NCBI GenBank assembly: GCA_018136815.1
Contig: CM030941.1
Coordinates: 3,124,600 to 3,188,599 of the forward strand
Reading direction: 5' to 3'
DNA length: 64,000 nucleotides
Origin: Isochrysis galbana
Taxonomy: Eukaryota > Haptophyta > Isochrysidales > Isochrysidaceae
The notes beneath the pieces were generated by a model that searched no databases, had not been told where the DNA came from, and saw only the letters and a program-made list of their open reading frames with translations. Within the stretch, counting starts at the first letter, position 1, and every line of letters begins with the position of its first letter. The translations under genes and the position numbers were made by a program. Below, piece by piece: positions 19,626 to 31,800 of the stretch.

Positions 19626-20860
19626 AAACTAAGTTTATACTTAGACGCGATGGAGCGCGCCGCCGCGACTCCCCTCTCCTTCGGGCCCCCCGCCGAGGGC
19701 GCCCCACCAGTGCCAGTTGCCTGACGCCCAGCACAAGGAACAAACACACATCAGCCGGTAGCCCGATGGCACAGGAGGAAGGTGAGAACCAGGCCGTCGA
19801 GAATCGGTACACACCGTCTGCCACTGGAAACCCACTACACCCAGCCCCTAAATAAATAAAATAATTAATGTTATATCCTAGCCAACCCCACTAGCTAATT
19901 GGACACAACTTTTCCGTCCCGGAATCCCGCCATGCCTGACGAGCCAGGTGTCCGAGTGCTACCGGGGGGAAGGGGCACTGCCCCCTCCCCTCGATATTTG
20001 TCCTCCCCCCAGTGCACGCACCGACCCCGCGCACCCCAGCACGTCCTCTCCTCGAGTCCACGCTGGGGGAAAACCCCTTTCGGGTAAAAACAACGCAGGG
20101 GGGGGGGGGCACTCGTGAATGAGAGCCCAGAAGCGCTAATCTCTCTCGCCGAGGCGAGTGGCCGCGGCGAGCCGCGGCCCTTCCCTCCTGGTTCTGGTGC
20201 CCCCGTCTTCTCTTAACCAAACGGGGCGAGAAGACACGTAATCGCCGGAGGGGAGAGCTGCCACTCCCCCCTCCCCTCCCTCTTCCCTCTTCCTCCTCTC
20301 TTCCCTGCGGCTCTGGCCCATGGCGCGCGCCTGCGGCCCCTCTTCAGGTCCCCAGGAGGCCTGCAGGGGCCTGGGAGCACAGCTCAGGGGGCAGGTGAGG
20401 CTGGGGCATGGCCCTGGCCCCTCCTGCCTCTCCCTCGCTGGCTCTCGAGCCCCTGCCGGTCGACAGGAGCTGGCTGGGGGCTCCTGATCAGGGGGGCCCA
20501 GGGGGAGGAGGGGTTGGTCAGAGCGAGAAGCAGGCCAACGCGGGCCAGGGCGTGCGATCTGTGCCCGACTCTCAGGGAGAGTCAGGGCAGGCTGGGTGAG
20601 TCCCCCCTACATGCCAAGAGGCAGCGCAGGGGGGTGGATGGTTCTCGCCCCCCATGAGGGGAGTCGAGAGAGTGGGGGGGGCGCGAGGCCCCCCTCCATG
20701 GCGACCAATCATAAGATTAGTCCACTACACCCAGCCCCTAGGTAGAGCACGAGGGGACGAGCCGCAAGGCAGGTGGAGGGGGAGGGAAGGGAAGCGGGCG
20801 TGGCTGCGTAGATACTGTGCAGGGTCGCGCGCGCGGCGAGATTATTAAGAAGTTTTTTTT
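19626..20860 (+). mobile_element. Element D: internally deleted LINE, itself interrupted by C3
   Basis: It is flanked by 17-bp duplications TCACTTGAATAGACCGT (19609-19625, 20861-20877). The 5' end is the hairpin CTAAGT-TTAT-ACTTAG, then ACGCG and ATG 19650 (MERAAATPLSFGPPAEGAP, then a stop), matching the ORF1 start at 10201. The 3' end is GATTATTAAGAAG plus a T run, like other LINE tails here. Without C3 it is only about 345 bp, so almost the entire body is missing while both termini are kept. Confidence 0.8.
19851..20721 (-). mobile_element. Non-autonomous retroelement C, copy C3, complete
   Basis: It is flanked by 19-bp duplications CCACTACACCCAGCCCCTA (19832-19850, 20722-20740). Read on the minus strand it starts with the hairpin ACTAATC-TTAT-GATTGGT, CGCC and ATG 20699, and ends with TAACATTAATTATTTTATTT plus ATT. 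It matches C1 throughout except for the stem bases, which differ on both arms. It lies in opposite orientation inside D. Confidence 0.85.
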
Positions 20861-21124
20861 TCACTTGAATAGACCGTATATGCGCCGCGGAATATTACTC
20901 CACGTGGAGGTGGCACAAGGCGTATATAGATTTAAGACTTTTCACGGGCATGGCGGCATCAGACCACCACCCGGTGGTGGCGACCTTTGCGATTGCCCCT
21001 CCCAGACGGGCGACTGAGATCGAGGCCAAGATACCGCAGGAGGTGCTAGACGACCCGGAGGCACGCGAGATAATAAACCTCCTCACGCCGTGCATGTAGC
21101 GGCTCGTTTTTTAAGATTTTTTTT

Positions 21125-21602
21125 TCATAAAGCGATACAAGCTTTGGGCTTCGGCCCCGGGTACTCTAGATGGTTAGCACTATCAACAAACGTTGACTCA
21201 CTCCCGACCCGATGGATCAAGGCCAACGGGAGGCGGAGCAATCCCTTCACGATCCATTGCAGTATGCGTCCCGCTGGTGGAGTGTGGTGGATGTGGCTGT
21301 GGAGGGTGAGATGGGTGTTGTGTTCCAGCATGGTGGTCTCCATGTGGTCTGTACGTGCGCTGTTCGCGGTGATGCGGGGGCGTGGCGTGGCGGCTCCTGT
21401 GCCCACCTCACTGCTTCATGGGACTCCTAGTGGAAGACAAGAAAGGAATGAATCGCACCATGTGGCTGGGCGTGTCGTCTGGGCGCGGTCGCTTCGGCGA
21501 CAGCGGGGTGTCCATCAGCAGTTCGTCCATCTCCGCGAGTGCGGCGGCAGCGAGGGAGGGAGGCGGCGCGCGCTCCATGACCCTATCGTTTTAACGATAG
21601 TT
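21125..21602 (-). mobile_element. LINE 5' end with terminal hairpin and ORF1 fragment
   Basis: On the minus strand it begins AACTATCGT-TAAA-ACGATAG, then GGTC and ATG 21578. The frame MERAPPPSLAAAALAEMDEL runs about 55 codons, includes PLSPKRPRPDD, then closes. The hairpin and start match 43066-43095 nearly exactly. It abuts the LINE tail at about 21124. Confidence 0.65.
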
Positions 21603-22667
21603 TGAAGCGGGTCCTCTTAATTAAGATCCACGACTTAACAACCCGAATGATGCGCGCGAGTTTTCTCGTGTTTCTTAAGCGAAACGTGTTGCGGATGTAG
21701 TTGCATCAGCCGATAAATTGCGACAACTTTGACCAAAACTTTGGGTGGTCCGCCACAAGAACCCCGCAAGAACTGCCGACGAGTTTGGGCAAATCGGGCT
21801 AAAGGTATTGACCGGGGCCTAACAAATACGAGACGGTTGCCTGGGCAAAATGCATTCCATTCAACCATGACAGCCACAGTTACGCCCTCTTCTGCGGCGA
21901 CGACGGCAGTCCAACAGTTGCTCTAACGCGTTGTCGGTCTCACCTTCTTTATGCCCCTCTCTTTGGTCTCGAAAAATTGCAAAGGAAAACGCGAGGGGGG
22001 GGCCGCTCTCTCTGGCTACTTTTAGCTTTAGGATACCACCGAATATCAGAGGCCGCGGGATCGGAAGTGGTATTCTTCACATTCAGTGGGCACGGGGGAG
22101 GGGGGGAACGCTGCGCATGGTGACCAATATTGATTGAGATTGAGAGTAATCCACGCAAAGCATTTCAAAGGTTTGGACATCTTCGTTTGTGGCAAATTTT
22201 ACAATTTAATTCTCATATAGTTCGGCCCGACCAAATTGGAATATCCGCCCACCCCGACAACCAACAAGCGATGGCATGGGTAGAGTTCATTCAACAGAGA
22301 AGATTTCTTTTATGAGATGAGCCGTGATATTGGGGAAGCACGCATCTCGAGGATCCGAGGACGATGACTGCTCCCGAAGATGGGAGGCACCCCGTCCCCT
22401 AACGGTCATCAACCGGCTTTTGCCATTTGCCATGCGGATCGCATCGAGGTGTTCTGCCGCATCTTGGGATGTGAGAGCAGACGTCCTCCATGATAGCGCA
22501 CTGCATAATTCATGGCCGTGAAGCACGCAGACACCAGCTTTTAGCGCACCCATCGAACAATTGTTGCGCAGGATTGTTGTCGCACCGCCGTTTGCTGGCA
22601 GTGAGTCAAGATATAAAGGGCTTGCTCACTTTGCAAGTTGCGGCATTCCATAGTGCGATGCGCAGCT
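21603..22667. other. Intergenic, downstream of the receptor gene
   Basis: No recognisable domain or repeat was found. Short frames on both strands look like chance. The stretch is less GC-rich than the coding regions. Confidence 0.4.
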
Positions 22668-25600
22668 TTAAATAAGCCCCAAATCTTTCGCCCGCGATCG
22701 AAGCTGTGCCGTGCAGCTGTTGTCAAGCAAGAATGGTAATGACACCAAGAGCAAAATCTCGATGGGCTCAATGATGACAAAGCTGCTAAACAAGGCGAGT
22801 GCTATGCTTAGCAGAAACGACTGCGTCTTCTTCTCACCGAACGTCATGGCGTAGACCATCAGCACAAGGATGCAGACAACAAAAACGGCAAGAGCGAAGA
22901 TCCACGCGAATATGAACTTTGCTCGCCCAAAGCGCTCTCCGGGAGTGAGCTTGCGCCGCGCCCGCTCGGACTTCCACTTGAGGTAGGCTTCTTGTGAAAT
23001 CATCTTCGTTCGTGCGTTCCGGATGAGCTCGCGCTCGCGTTTGGCCCTGCGCCGCACCCCTTTGTTTCCGAATCGGAAAATTAGGCGGATAATCATGGCA
23101 GCCACTACGCAAGGGAATACGGTGATCAGTGCTTGGATAATGCGCGTGACCAGTGTCGGCGACACCGTGCTGGGTAAATTACTGAAGAGCATGGCAAGCA
23201 AGACGCTTTCGAGAACAACCACATTCCAAAAAATCTGCACGCATTGGGCGTCGTAGAGATCGCCGTCGGCATCCGTAGGCCAAATGAATGAGATCAATGT
23301 GTGTTCACGGCGGGCTGTGTCCGCAAATCTCTTGAACCACCCACGCACGTATCTCATGATGCGAAGGGCGAGCGCTTTCCACTGGCAGGTCCGGAGCAAA
23401 TAAAACACCTCGTTGACCTCCACCACGGACTGCTTCGCCTTCTCCCGTGCAACGGAGACGGCAGCGACTGCCTTCTCTCTTGCACTTGCGGCGAAGTCTA
23501 GCAAGCCTGATGAGGACAGAGACCTCGGCCTCAAGCTGCGTGTTGTGTCATTTGAGGCTGGTTCTATCTCACGAATCTCGGATACTTGCCGTGCACGCCT
23601 CCAAGCAGATAACTCAGACGGTTGCTTCTCCGGCATCTCTTGCGCAAAACTAGCCGGGTAAACGCTCCGAGAAGAGCTTGCACGAGCAACGGCGATCGCA
23701 TCCCTCATTCGCAAGCGCGCTTTGAATGGCCCTCTCTTGCGCGTCATTGGATTGCCTATGCTGGAGATGATGGGCGTAGACGGCGGGAGCTCAGGAAGGC
23801 TCTCGCTTGCCTGCATTGCCAAGGCCAAAGGACTCGAGGGCCGCACCGTAGGCTGCAACTGACGGGTAAAGGCCTCTCTAGGAGACTGCGGAGGCGATGC
23901 AGGTGGCGATACTCCATACCGAAGGGGTGGTTCTTCTTCTGGCATCGTCGCTTTAACTGTAGTGCGACTCCGCGTCAGCACAGGAGAGTCGATGCATTCT
24001 TTGGAATCATTCTTAGGCTCGCGTTCCGACGGTGCGATTTCGTCCACTGCTTCAATTGCTGTCCGACTCCGCATTGGCACGAGCAAATCGAGGGATCCCT
24101 TGGGATCCTGTCTCTGCTTGCTTTCCATCGCTGCGACCTCATCCCTTGCCTCGACCATCGTCCGACTCGACGTCGGCACGGAGGAATCGGGAGCCTTTTG
24201 GGGATACATTTTCGATAGAAATTTCGGTTGCGCAACATCATCTATTGCTTCAATCATAGTCCGGCTCTTGCGTGGCATTCGCAAGTCCAAGGCTTTACCA
24301 GAGTGATCTACAAACACGTTGTCAGAAATTGCGACTTCATCTGCGGCTTCCACATTCGTCCGAATCTTGCGTGGCGCGAACGAGTCCAAAGTGTCTCCAT
24401 AGTTCTGTGAAAGCACATTTCCTGGTTCTGCGACTTGATTCTGCGGTGCAGCTGAATGAGAAGACATCGAATCCTTGAGATGAGCTGCCTTGACTTTGCC
24501 CGCTACAGCTCGTCCGAAACGATTCGCAAGACGTGCCGCCCGGGGTTTTAAATCATCATAGTCCACGACTCTACTTTCCTCCTGTCTATCACTGACACTC
24601 TTGTTGGGAGTGCCAGCCGGATGCACGCTTGTGGCGAGCGAAGACTTATTGTAGACGGACGTGGCGCTTGATGGCCGGCTTCCAGGCCGCGAGGCGGGTG
24701 CCCATGCTGTTTCCCCGCTCATTCTCATGAGAGGGATGCGGCTATCGTGTTTGGTGCAGCACGGCTTGCCCGATGATTCAACCTGCTCTGCGGACTCACT
24801 CCTACTTGCTTCGATTCGGTCCGACGTGCTCCGCTTTATATCCGTTTCATCATCGTGTAAAAGCTCGGCAGTCAGATCATCCGTGCGCTGGCTACTCCGC
24901 ACATGTCGATGGTGGACGTCGGCCGATGCAGTGGGCGCTGACGCCTGCCGCCTCGTGCTACCCCCTTCCGCTATCGACTGCGCCAGGACATCGGCGGCTT
25001 CGACTTGCATAGCAAGCGAGAGGCTCAGCCTCGTTTGTATCGCCCCGTTGTCCAGCTGCACTTCTCCCTTGCTCACGGTGGAGGAGAGCTCGCCCGAATG
25101 TTGGAGCCTGTCGCGTATCTTGGACATGAGCTCATTGTGCCTGAGCATCCGACGCGTACGCGCGGCTCGCGACTGGGCTAGTAAACGCCGATGGAGCCGA
25201 AAGCGCGCGAACGCGAGCGAAACTAGCCACAGGACTATAATGGAGCCCACGTACGTGACGATGGAAGAGTTCTCCATCGGATTGAATGATGTGAAGAAGC
25301 GAAGCGCATCCTCTGCGGAGAAGGTGTTGAACGTGATTGAGGCGAGCTCGGCGAGCAAGTCTTCGAGCGTTGCGGGGAAACGAAGGACGCTAAAATCAGT
25401 CAAATGGTTGCACAAGCAGTGGAGGAAGCCGTCCGCTTCCCCGCCCGGAGGTGGAGAGACCACACAGCCTCGAGTGCTATATTCACGCAACTCCTCATCC
25501 CAAAACGCGCACTCTGCTTTGACCGAGCAGTCCGCTCCGAGATGGCCGTCGGTACATTGACAGACGCCGTCGATGCACTGTCCGTTTCCGGCGGCAGCAT

Positions 25601-25861
25601 TGCAAAAGTTGAATTCGGAGCAATCGCCCACACCGTACTCTCGCCGACAGGAGTATTTATAGAGGTCGGGGGAGTCCGGTGGATGAGCCGGCGGGGCATC
25701 GGGTGGTTGCGGTGGCACGCTTGGCGGAGGTGGGCCTCTAGGTGGAAGAGGCGGCAACGGCGATGGAGAGGGTGGCGGTGGACTGGGAGGAGGTGGCCGT
25801 GGTGGCGGTGGCGACGGCGGTGGCGGCCTTGGAGCCGTGCCTGGGGCATATGGCGGCGGGG

Positions 25862-25893
<32 letters not shown>

Positions 25894-28800
25894 CGCATCG
25901 GCGGTGGCCTCGGCGGCGGCAATGGGGGTGTGGAAGGGGGCAGAGGCGGAGGTTGCGTGGGCGGCCTCTGAGGGGGACTGCTCGGAGAGGGTGGAGATGG
26001 GGGTGGAGGTGGGGGCGGAGGCGGAGAGGGTGGAGGTCTTGGAGGAGGCGGGGACGGTGGAGGCGGGGGTGGACTAGGCATGGGCGGCGGCGGGAACGGC
26101 GGCGGCGGCGAGGGTGTTGGCGAGGGTGGTGGTGCTGATGGAGGCGGAAATGGGGGAACAGATGGCGGCGGAGTCGAGGGCGGGATGGTTGGAGGCGGCG
26201 ATGGTGGTGGAGGTGGGAACAAGGGCGATGGCGGAGGACTCAGAGGTGGTGGAGAACGCGGCGCAGGAGGAGGTCGCGACGGAGGCTGAGAAGGAGGCAA
26301 AGACGGCGACGGAGGGGGATCGGGGGGCGGCCTTGGCGCAAGACCAGGAGGAAACGGGGGTTGAGATGGTGGCGGCGGCGATGGCGGCGGCCGCGAGGGA
26401 GGTGGTGGGCGCGGAGCCAGCCCAGGCCCATGTGGCGGCGGCGGCGGCAACGGCCACGGAGGAGCGGCCGGAGGTGCACGCGGTGGCTGTCGAGGGGGTG
26501 GCGAAGGCGGTGGTGGGGTAGGGGGCAACGATGGCGGAGAGGGTGGCGGGAGAGGTGGCGGTTCCAACGGGTCGGGCGACGGCACAATTGGTGGTGGTGG
26601 TGGTGGTGGTGTGCCAGGTGGCTCCGATGGAGAAGGGGGATGTGGCGGCGGCGGCATCGTCGGCGGGCTGGACGGAGGCGGCGGAGCCACCGAACAAGTC
26701 ACACGCACCCTGCCGCCGCCCGGATTGGTGCGGCTGCATTCGCCAGAGATACCTCCAATGCATGCAAGCGATGCGCACGCGTCCGTGTTGTCACCCACCC
26801 TGTACACCTCGCCATTCGGACAAGTGCACTGTCCGCCCCAAGTTCCGACACCGATGACGCCGTATTCCACCTTGTTCACCACGCCGGGAGGGTACTGTGG
26901 TGGGGGCGCAGGTGACGGCGAAATAGGGGGCGGGGTCGGCGGCGGAGCGCTAGGTGGGGGCGGCAGCGGGGCAAACCCTGGTGGATGCGGTGGCGGCGAG
27001 GGCGGTGGCGGGCTCGGAGTCGGAGTTGCTGGCGGGGGGGAGACGGGTCGGGCACACGCGGCGGCGGCGTGAGTGGTGGCTGTGCCGGCGGCGACGGAGG
27101 GGCCAAGGGAGGAGGCTTGGGCGGCGCGCGCGGCGGGCTGCGCGGTGGATTGTGAGGTGGCCAGCTTGGTGGCCTTCGAGGCGGAGGAAGAGAGGGAGGG
27201 GAGGGTGGGGTCAACGGTGGAGCCAAAGGAGCAGGCGTTGCCGGAGGTGGTGGACTTGGGGGAAGTCGCGGAGGGGGTTGAGGCGGTGGGAAAGGAGGGC
27301 GTTGCGGCGGTGGCGAGGGTGGTCTCGGTGGATTCGGTGGGGTGGGAGGCGGCAGTGGCGGAGGAGACGGCGGGCGGGAAGGCGGTGGCTGCTGTGGCGG
27401 CGGTGGCAATGGATTTAGACCGGGAGGAAATGTGCAAACATCGCGCCATAGATTTGGGTCCAATGTCACGATGGACCCGGGTAGTGGCAAGAGGATGCGG
27501 ATCGGCTCGGAAGTGTTTGACACATTCAACTCGTTGCCTAGCTCGTCCGCCAAGATGATGGACGTGACACCGTCGCCTATATCTGAAGTCACGTTGTGAA
27601 CATTGGTCTCGTAGGAGGTGATGATGCTGCCGACGGATCCACACGCACCGACTCCTGTGCCAAGGTTGGACATTCGGCGTCGCCCTCGACGAGATATTGA
27701 ACCCTCAACAGCTGGCCCATGTCGCCCTTCGCGACCTCTCGCCGACTCTTCCTCGTTGCACAATGTTCCACTTGGCAGGGCGAAGGAGGCGGTGAGCCCG
27801 CTGATCAGCGACGACGCTTGCACGGGCTGCCCTTCCAAACCCGTGGGGTCAAGCACTACTTGTAGGGAGGTGGCGATGCCGTTGCCCCCGTATGATTCTG
27901 GCACCTCTCCGGGCACCACCGTCTTGAGCACCGCATTTGACAGCTTTGTGGCAGCACTTGCGAGTTGCTCGGCTCTTGCTTGTTGCGCCAAGAGTCGCGC
28001 GGCACCGTCGGCGGTGCCGTTGGCGATCGATACATTCTGCTGCATCCGTCGACGAGAGGAACCAACGGGCACGTCTTGGGTAGTCTGATTCACGCCGCTC
28101 GAGATGTTGGTTGCATTGGATGCCCGGGCGACGAGCGATGTCGCCGAGAGAAAGGAACCCACGCTTCGCAGCATTACACTTGGCGCGCCGTCAGCAAATT
28201 CTCCGGCTTGTCCGGCTTTCTCCATGAGGTTGTCGAGTACCTGGGCGCCAGCTTGCTGCGCTTCCTCGGTGAGCTCGCACGGATCACCGCCTAGGGCTCC
28301 GACTGCATTGCTGGTGGCAAGTAGTGCCCCAGAGTCGGTTGATTGCTGATCACGTGACTCGGCAAGCGTGACGATGATACTTGTTCTCAGTGTCGAACTG
28401 TACGCCGCATCCTCCCCGCCATGAAGACACACTGTCCTACCGACGTCGCCCTCGGAGAGTCGACGCCTCCGACGTCCCGACGCAGCTTGGTTCAGCTTGT
28501 TTCCGACCGAGCCAGCGAGTTGCATCATTGCGTCGGTATCCCCTTCCGCCCGCAGGAGTGCAAGCTGTTCACTAAGCTGGTTCCCTTTGCTGTTGTCGAT
28601 GTCTCCGCCAGGAAGAACTTCCAAGTCGACGGAACGGACCGCAATGGCGCCAAATGCGTCACGCACAGTGCAAATCAAAGTCCACATGCCCTCCTCGGGG
28701 AAACCCCAAACGACGCTATCGCGCATTGACCTTGAGCCCAGAGGAACAGTCGTGGCGTTTTCCTCGCCTCGTCGTACGTAACCAAAGCTGTAGAGGAGGG

Positions 28801-31800
28801 GCTTGTCGGCCTCGTCGTCATCCCAATTCTTGGCCTGTATCTCGACGGTGGTCTCAAACTCGACGACGGGCGTCGCCGACGCCATCATCGTGCAGCTGCC
28901 ACCGAAAGGAGGTTCATTCATAACGACTGTGATGGAAGCAGAACCAGCTCGCTCTCCCACCGTCGCCGTGAGCGTCAGGGTGTAGGTGGCGCCGGGCTGC
29001 AGCAAGCCCGGCAACAAAACGAGATTGCTCTTCCGAATCCCCGTTGTGCTGAACAAAGACATGTCTAGGTCGCTATCGTCGATGCTCCATAGGTATTCTA
29101 CCGGGCTCGAATTCGGCATTGCGCCACCGCCATCCATGTCGGAGCCTCCAAACAAGGCGAGCTTCTTTGAAGGATTTTGCTTGAGGTCTTTCAATGGCTC
29201 TATAAAGACTTCAGGCAATTTGCCCGGTCGGACACTGATTTGGACGCTAGATTCGACCGCTTCGCCGTCGAGCTTGCTGACGACCACCGAGAAATGGTAC
29301 ACAAATCGGCTCGACAAGCTCCCTGCCCCGATATTCCATTCGCATACGTCCAATGAAGGCGCCGTAAACGGACAGCGCCCAAACGGTGCGCGACTCGAAG
29401 CAAGGACGGCCGTGCACGTCCAGTTGTATGTAAGCACGGCACCAGCATCATCCGGGTCGCCGAACGCCTCGCCGCATGCATCGACGAGCAATGGGCTGTC
29501 CTCTCCGACGTTCCTATTCCCGCCCACTATGGACCCGGAGAGCGGCTCATCAGCCAACGTGACTTGCACGGTTGCATTGCCGCACACCGCCGTGCCCCGC
29601 ATGCACCCCACACAAACAACATCGTACACAACATTCTTGCTAAGATAGGAACCTCGGAGCTCGAGACCGCGCCGCAGATTCGAACCCCTGGAAGCCTCAA
29701 ACAGATCGAGCAGCGGCATAACCACGCCGTCAGAGTCGGTCGCCTCGACATTACGCCAAGTGTATTCAATCTGGGCATTCGCTCCTTCGAAGCAAGATGC
29801 AAGCTTCGCCGATGCCTGTAGAACGACGGAACTGTCCGCTCTCACTCGCACCGTGGGTGGCGCGGCAATGCTGATTGTAGGGATGGGCGCTGCCGCTCTG
29901 TTGACTACCACCTCGAATGGCGGACTCTCACTGCCCAGAAAATTGCGCACGATGAGGCCAAATACAAAGGTGGAGCCGCCGTCGAGCTCAGCGCGTAGCG
30001 CGATCTTATCAATGCCGGAGCCTTGCGTCGGGATCAATGCGGCATCGAGGGCGGATTGAATCTGGTAGTAACGATCACATCGTGTTGGGTGTGCGACGAA
30101 TTGGAACAGCAAGGACTTCGAACCCCCTCCCGTGCTTCGGGACGCATCTAGAACCAACTCTGTTCCGTAACACGAGCTGATCTCACCGGGCGCTTGCAGC
30201 AAGGCGACGGGCTGTATGCATGCCTCCACTTCCAGCGTGGCTGCCACGTCGCACGGAAAATCCACATTCGTCACTAGTACTTGTGCGAGGTTGCACAAGC
30301 TGTCCCCATCTGCGAGCAAAGCAGCGCACCCACACGGGTCGTAGCCGCATTCTTGTGGGAAAGCCCACATCTTGGGCCACACGACGCCTGGCTTTACTCT
30401 GATGAGCATCCCCGGGGCTGCATCTGTGAATTCGGTGAGGAAGATTGTAACGGTGCTGTCATCCTTCCACTGGCACACCGGTTCCGTGGGGGCTGATCCA
30501 CGGAGCTGCTCGACGGTTTCGAACTCGAAGATGAGGTTGCAGGGCTCCTGCCCGTTCATACCAGCACGGTTCGTCGGCTGGTCGTCGAATTGGACAATGA
30601 TGCGATTGGCACTCGTTGTGAAATAGACGTCGACCACCGCTGGGCTATGCATACCCAGGAACTCAAAGCGCACGGTACCGGATGCGTCATAAAAAGACTG
30701 GGTGTTGAGAGCGATCGAAACGGGTTGTCCCGCGGAGTCGGCTTTGCCCCACGTCGTCGTGCATATAGCAGTCTGATCGTCCAAGTAGAGCGGCGGCTCT
30801 TCCTGCACCGTGCCACCAAACTTGCAACGGAAACGTGACCGCTGCGAGGCAAGGTCGAATGGCAAAGCCCTGAATCCGCTCCCACGAATCGTTACCTCCG
30901 TGCCGCCTGTAGCCTCCCCCATTTGTGGAGATATGGACGTGAGTGTCGGCTGAGAATAGAAGGAGAAGGAGACCACGTCTGCGGCGAACGTCCCTTCGGC
31001 ACCGCCATTCAAACTCACGCCGATATCGACGGTCTGAGCGTCCCACAGGGCCGGAAGATCACACTGCACGCGAGTGGCAGCCAAAAGCCGCGCCGGCACA
31101 AGCACACCTGCCACACGGCACACAAGGCCGAAGTCGGCGAAGTTCTCTCCGTACAAGGTGATGGAGGTTGCCAAGCGCTCCGGTGCGCCGACGGGCTCGA
31201 CCGAGGAGATGTGCACCAAGGCCAGATCGTATTCAACGAAGCGAGGAGCTCCGTAAAGTGCCGGCTCCGGCGTCATTCCATTGAGCTTGCACGACATGAG
31301 CCATGTACCAATCACGCCGATGCCAGGAGAGGCGGTGAGTAAGTAAGTCGAATTCACCGGCACGAGCGACTTGGAGACGCGCACGGCTCCGCCCGAGCCT
31401 TCGAGTACAAACTCACACGAACCACCCTCAAGCGCAGGGTCCGGAAAGCCTTCCCCCCGGACTCCGATTGAGACCTCGCTTGAAGCAGGCGCGCCTTTTG
31501 TGTCAATGCTCTCTATGAGTGCGTTGTACAAGGTGAAGCTTGTATTGGTCGGCGTAAAACACTGCCCGTTGAGCGAGAGCTCGATCGGGTAGATGCCAGT
31601 AGAGTAGCGAAAGGTGTCCGGAAGCGCGGGTTTGTTACACGCTACCGAGCGGCCACCATCAACCACTCCACCAATCGAGCCAACAACGCCTCCAACCTGG
31701 CAAAGGATGGGTCCGTACTCTTGAAAGCTGTCCGCGCTGAGCGTTAGGGACGTCTGCAGGTTGTAGGCACCACCCTCAGGAAACACGGCGCCTGCCATTG

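Larger units (their letters stand above)
19457..21124 (+). mobile_element. LINE endonuclease-domain fragment, split by element D
   Basis: Two pieces (19457-19625 and 20878-21124) join across D. Their reading frame gives TFT, a stop, then IDRICAAEYYSTWRWHK, AYIDLRLF and SDHHPVVATF, the end of an APE-type endonuclease domain as in many LINEs (SDHxPV carries a catalytic His). The in-frame TGA (20866-20868 copy) and an early TAG show it is dead. It runs directly into TAGCGG...TTTTAAGA plus a T run, resembling the LINE 3' terminus, so the RT part is deleted. Confidence 0.7.

Noticed and set aside
17240-20600. Several 100-130 aa frames repeated within elements C1-C3
   Set aside because: They do not keep the same frame, start or stop across copies; nothing suggests protein-level conservation.
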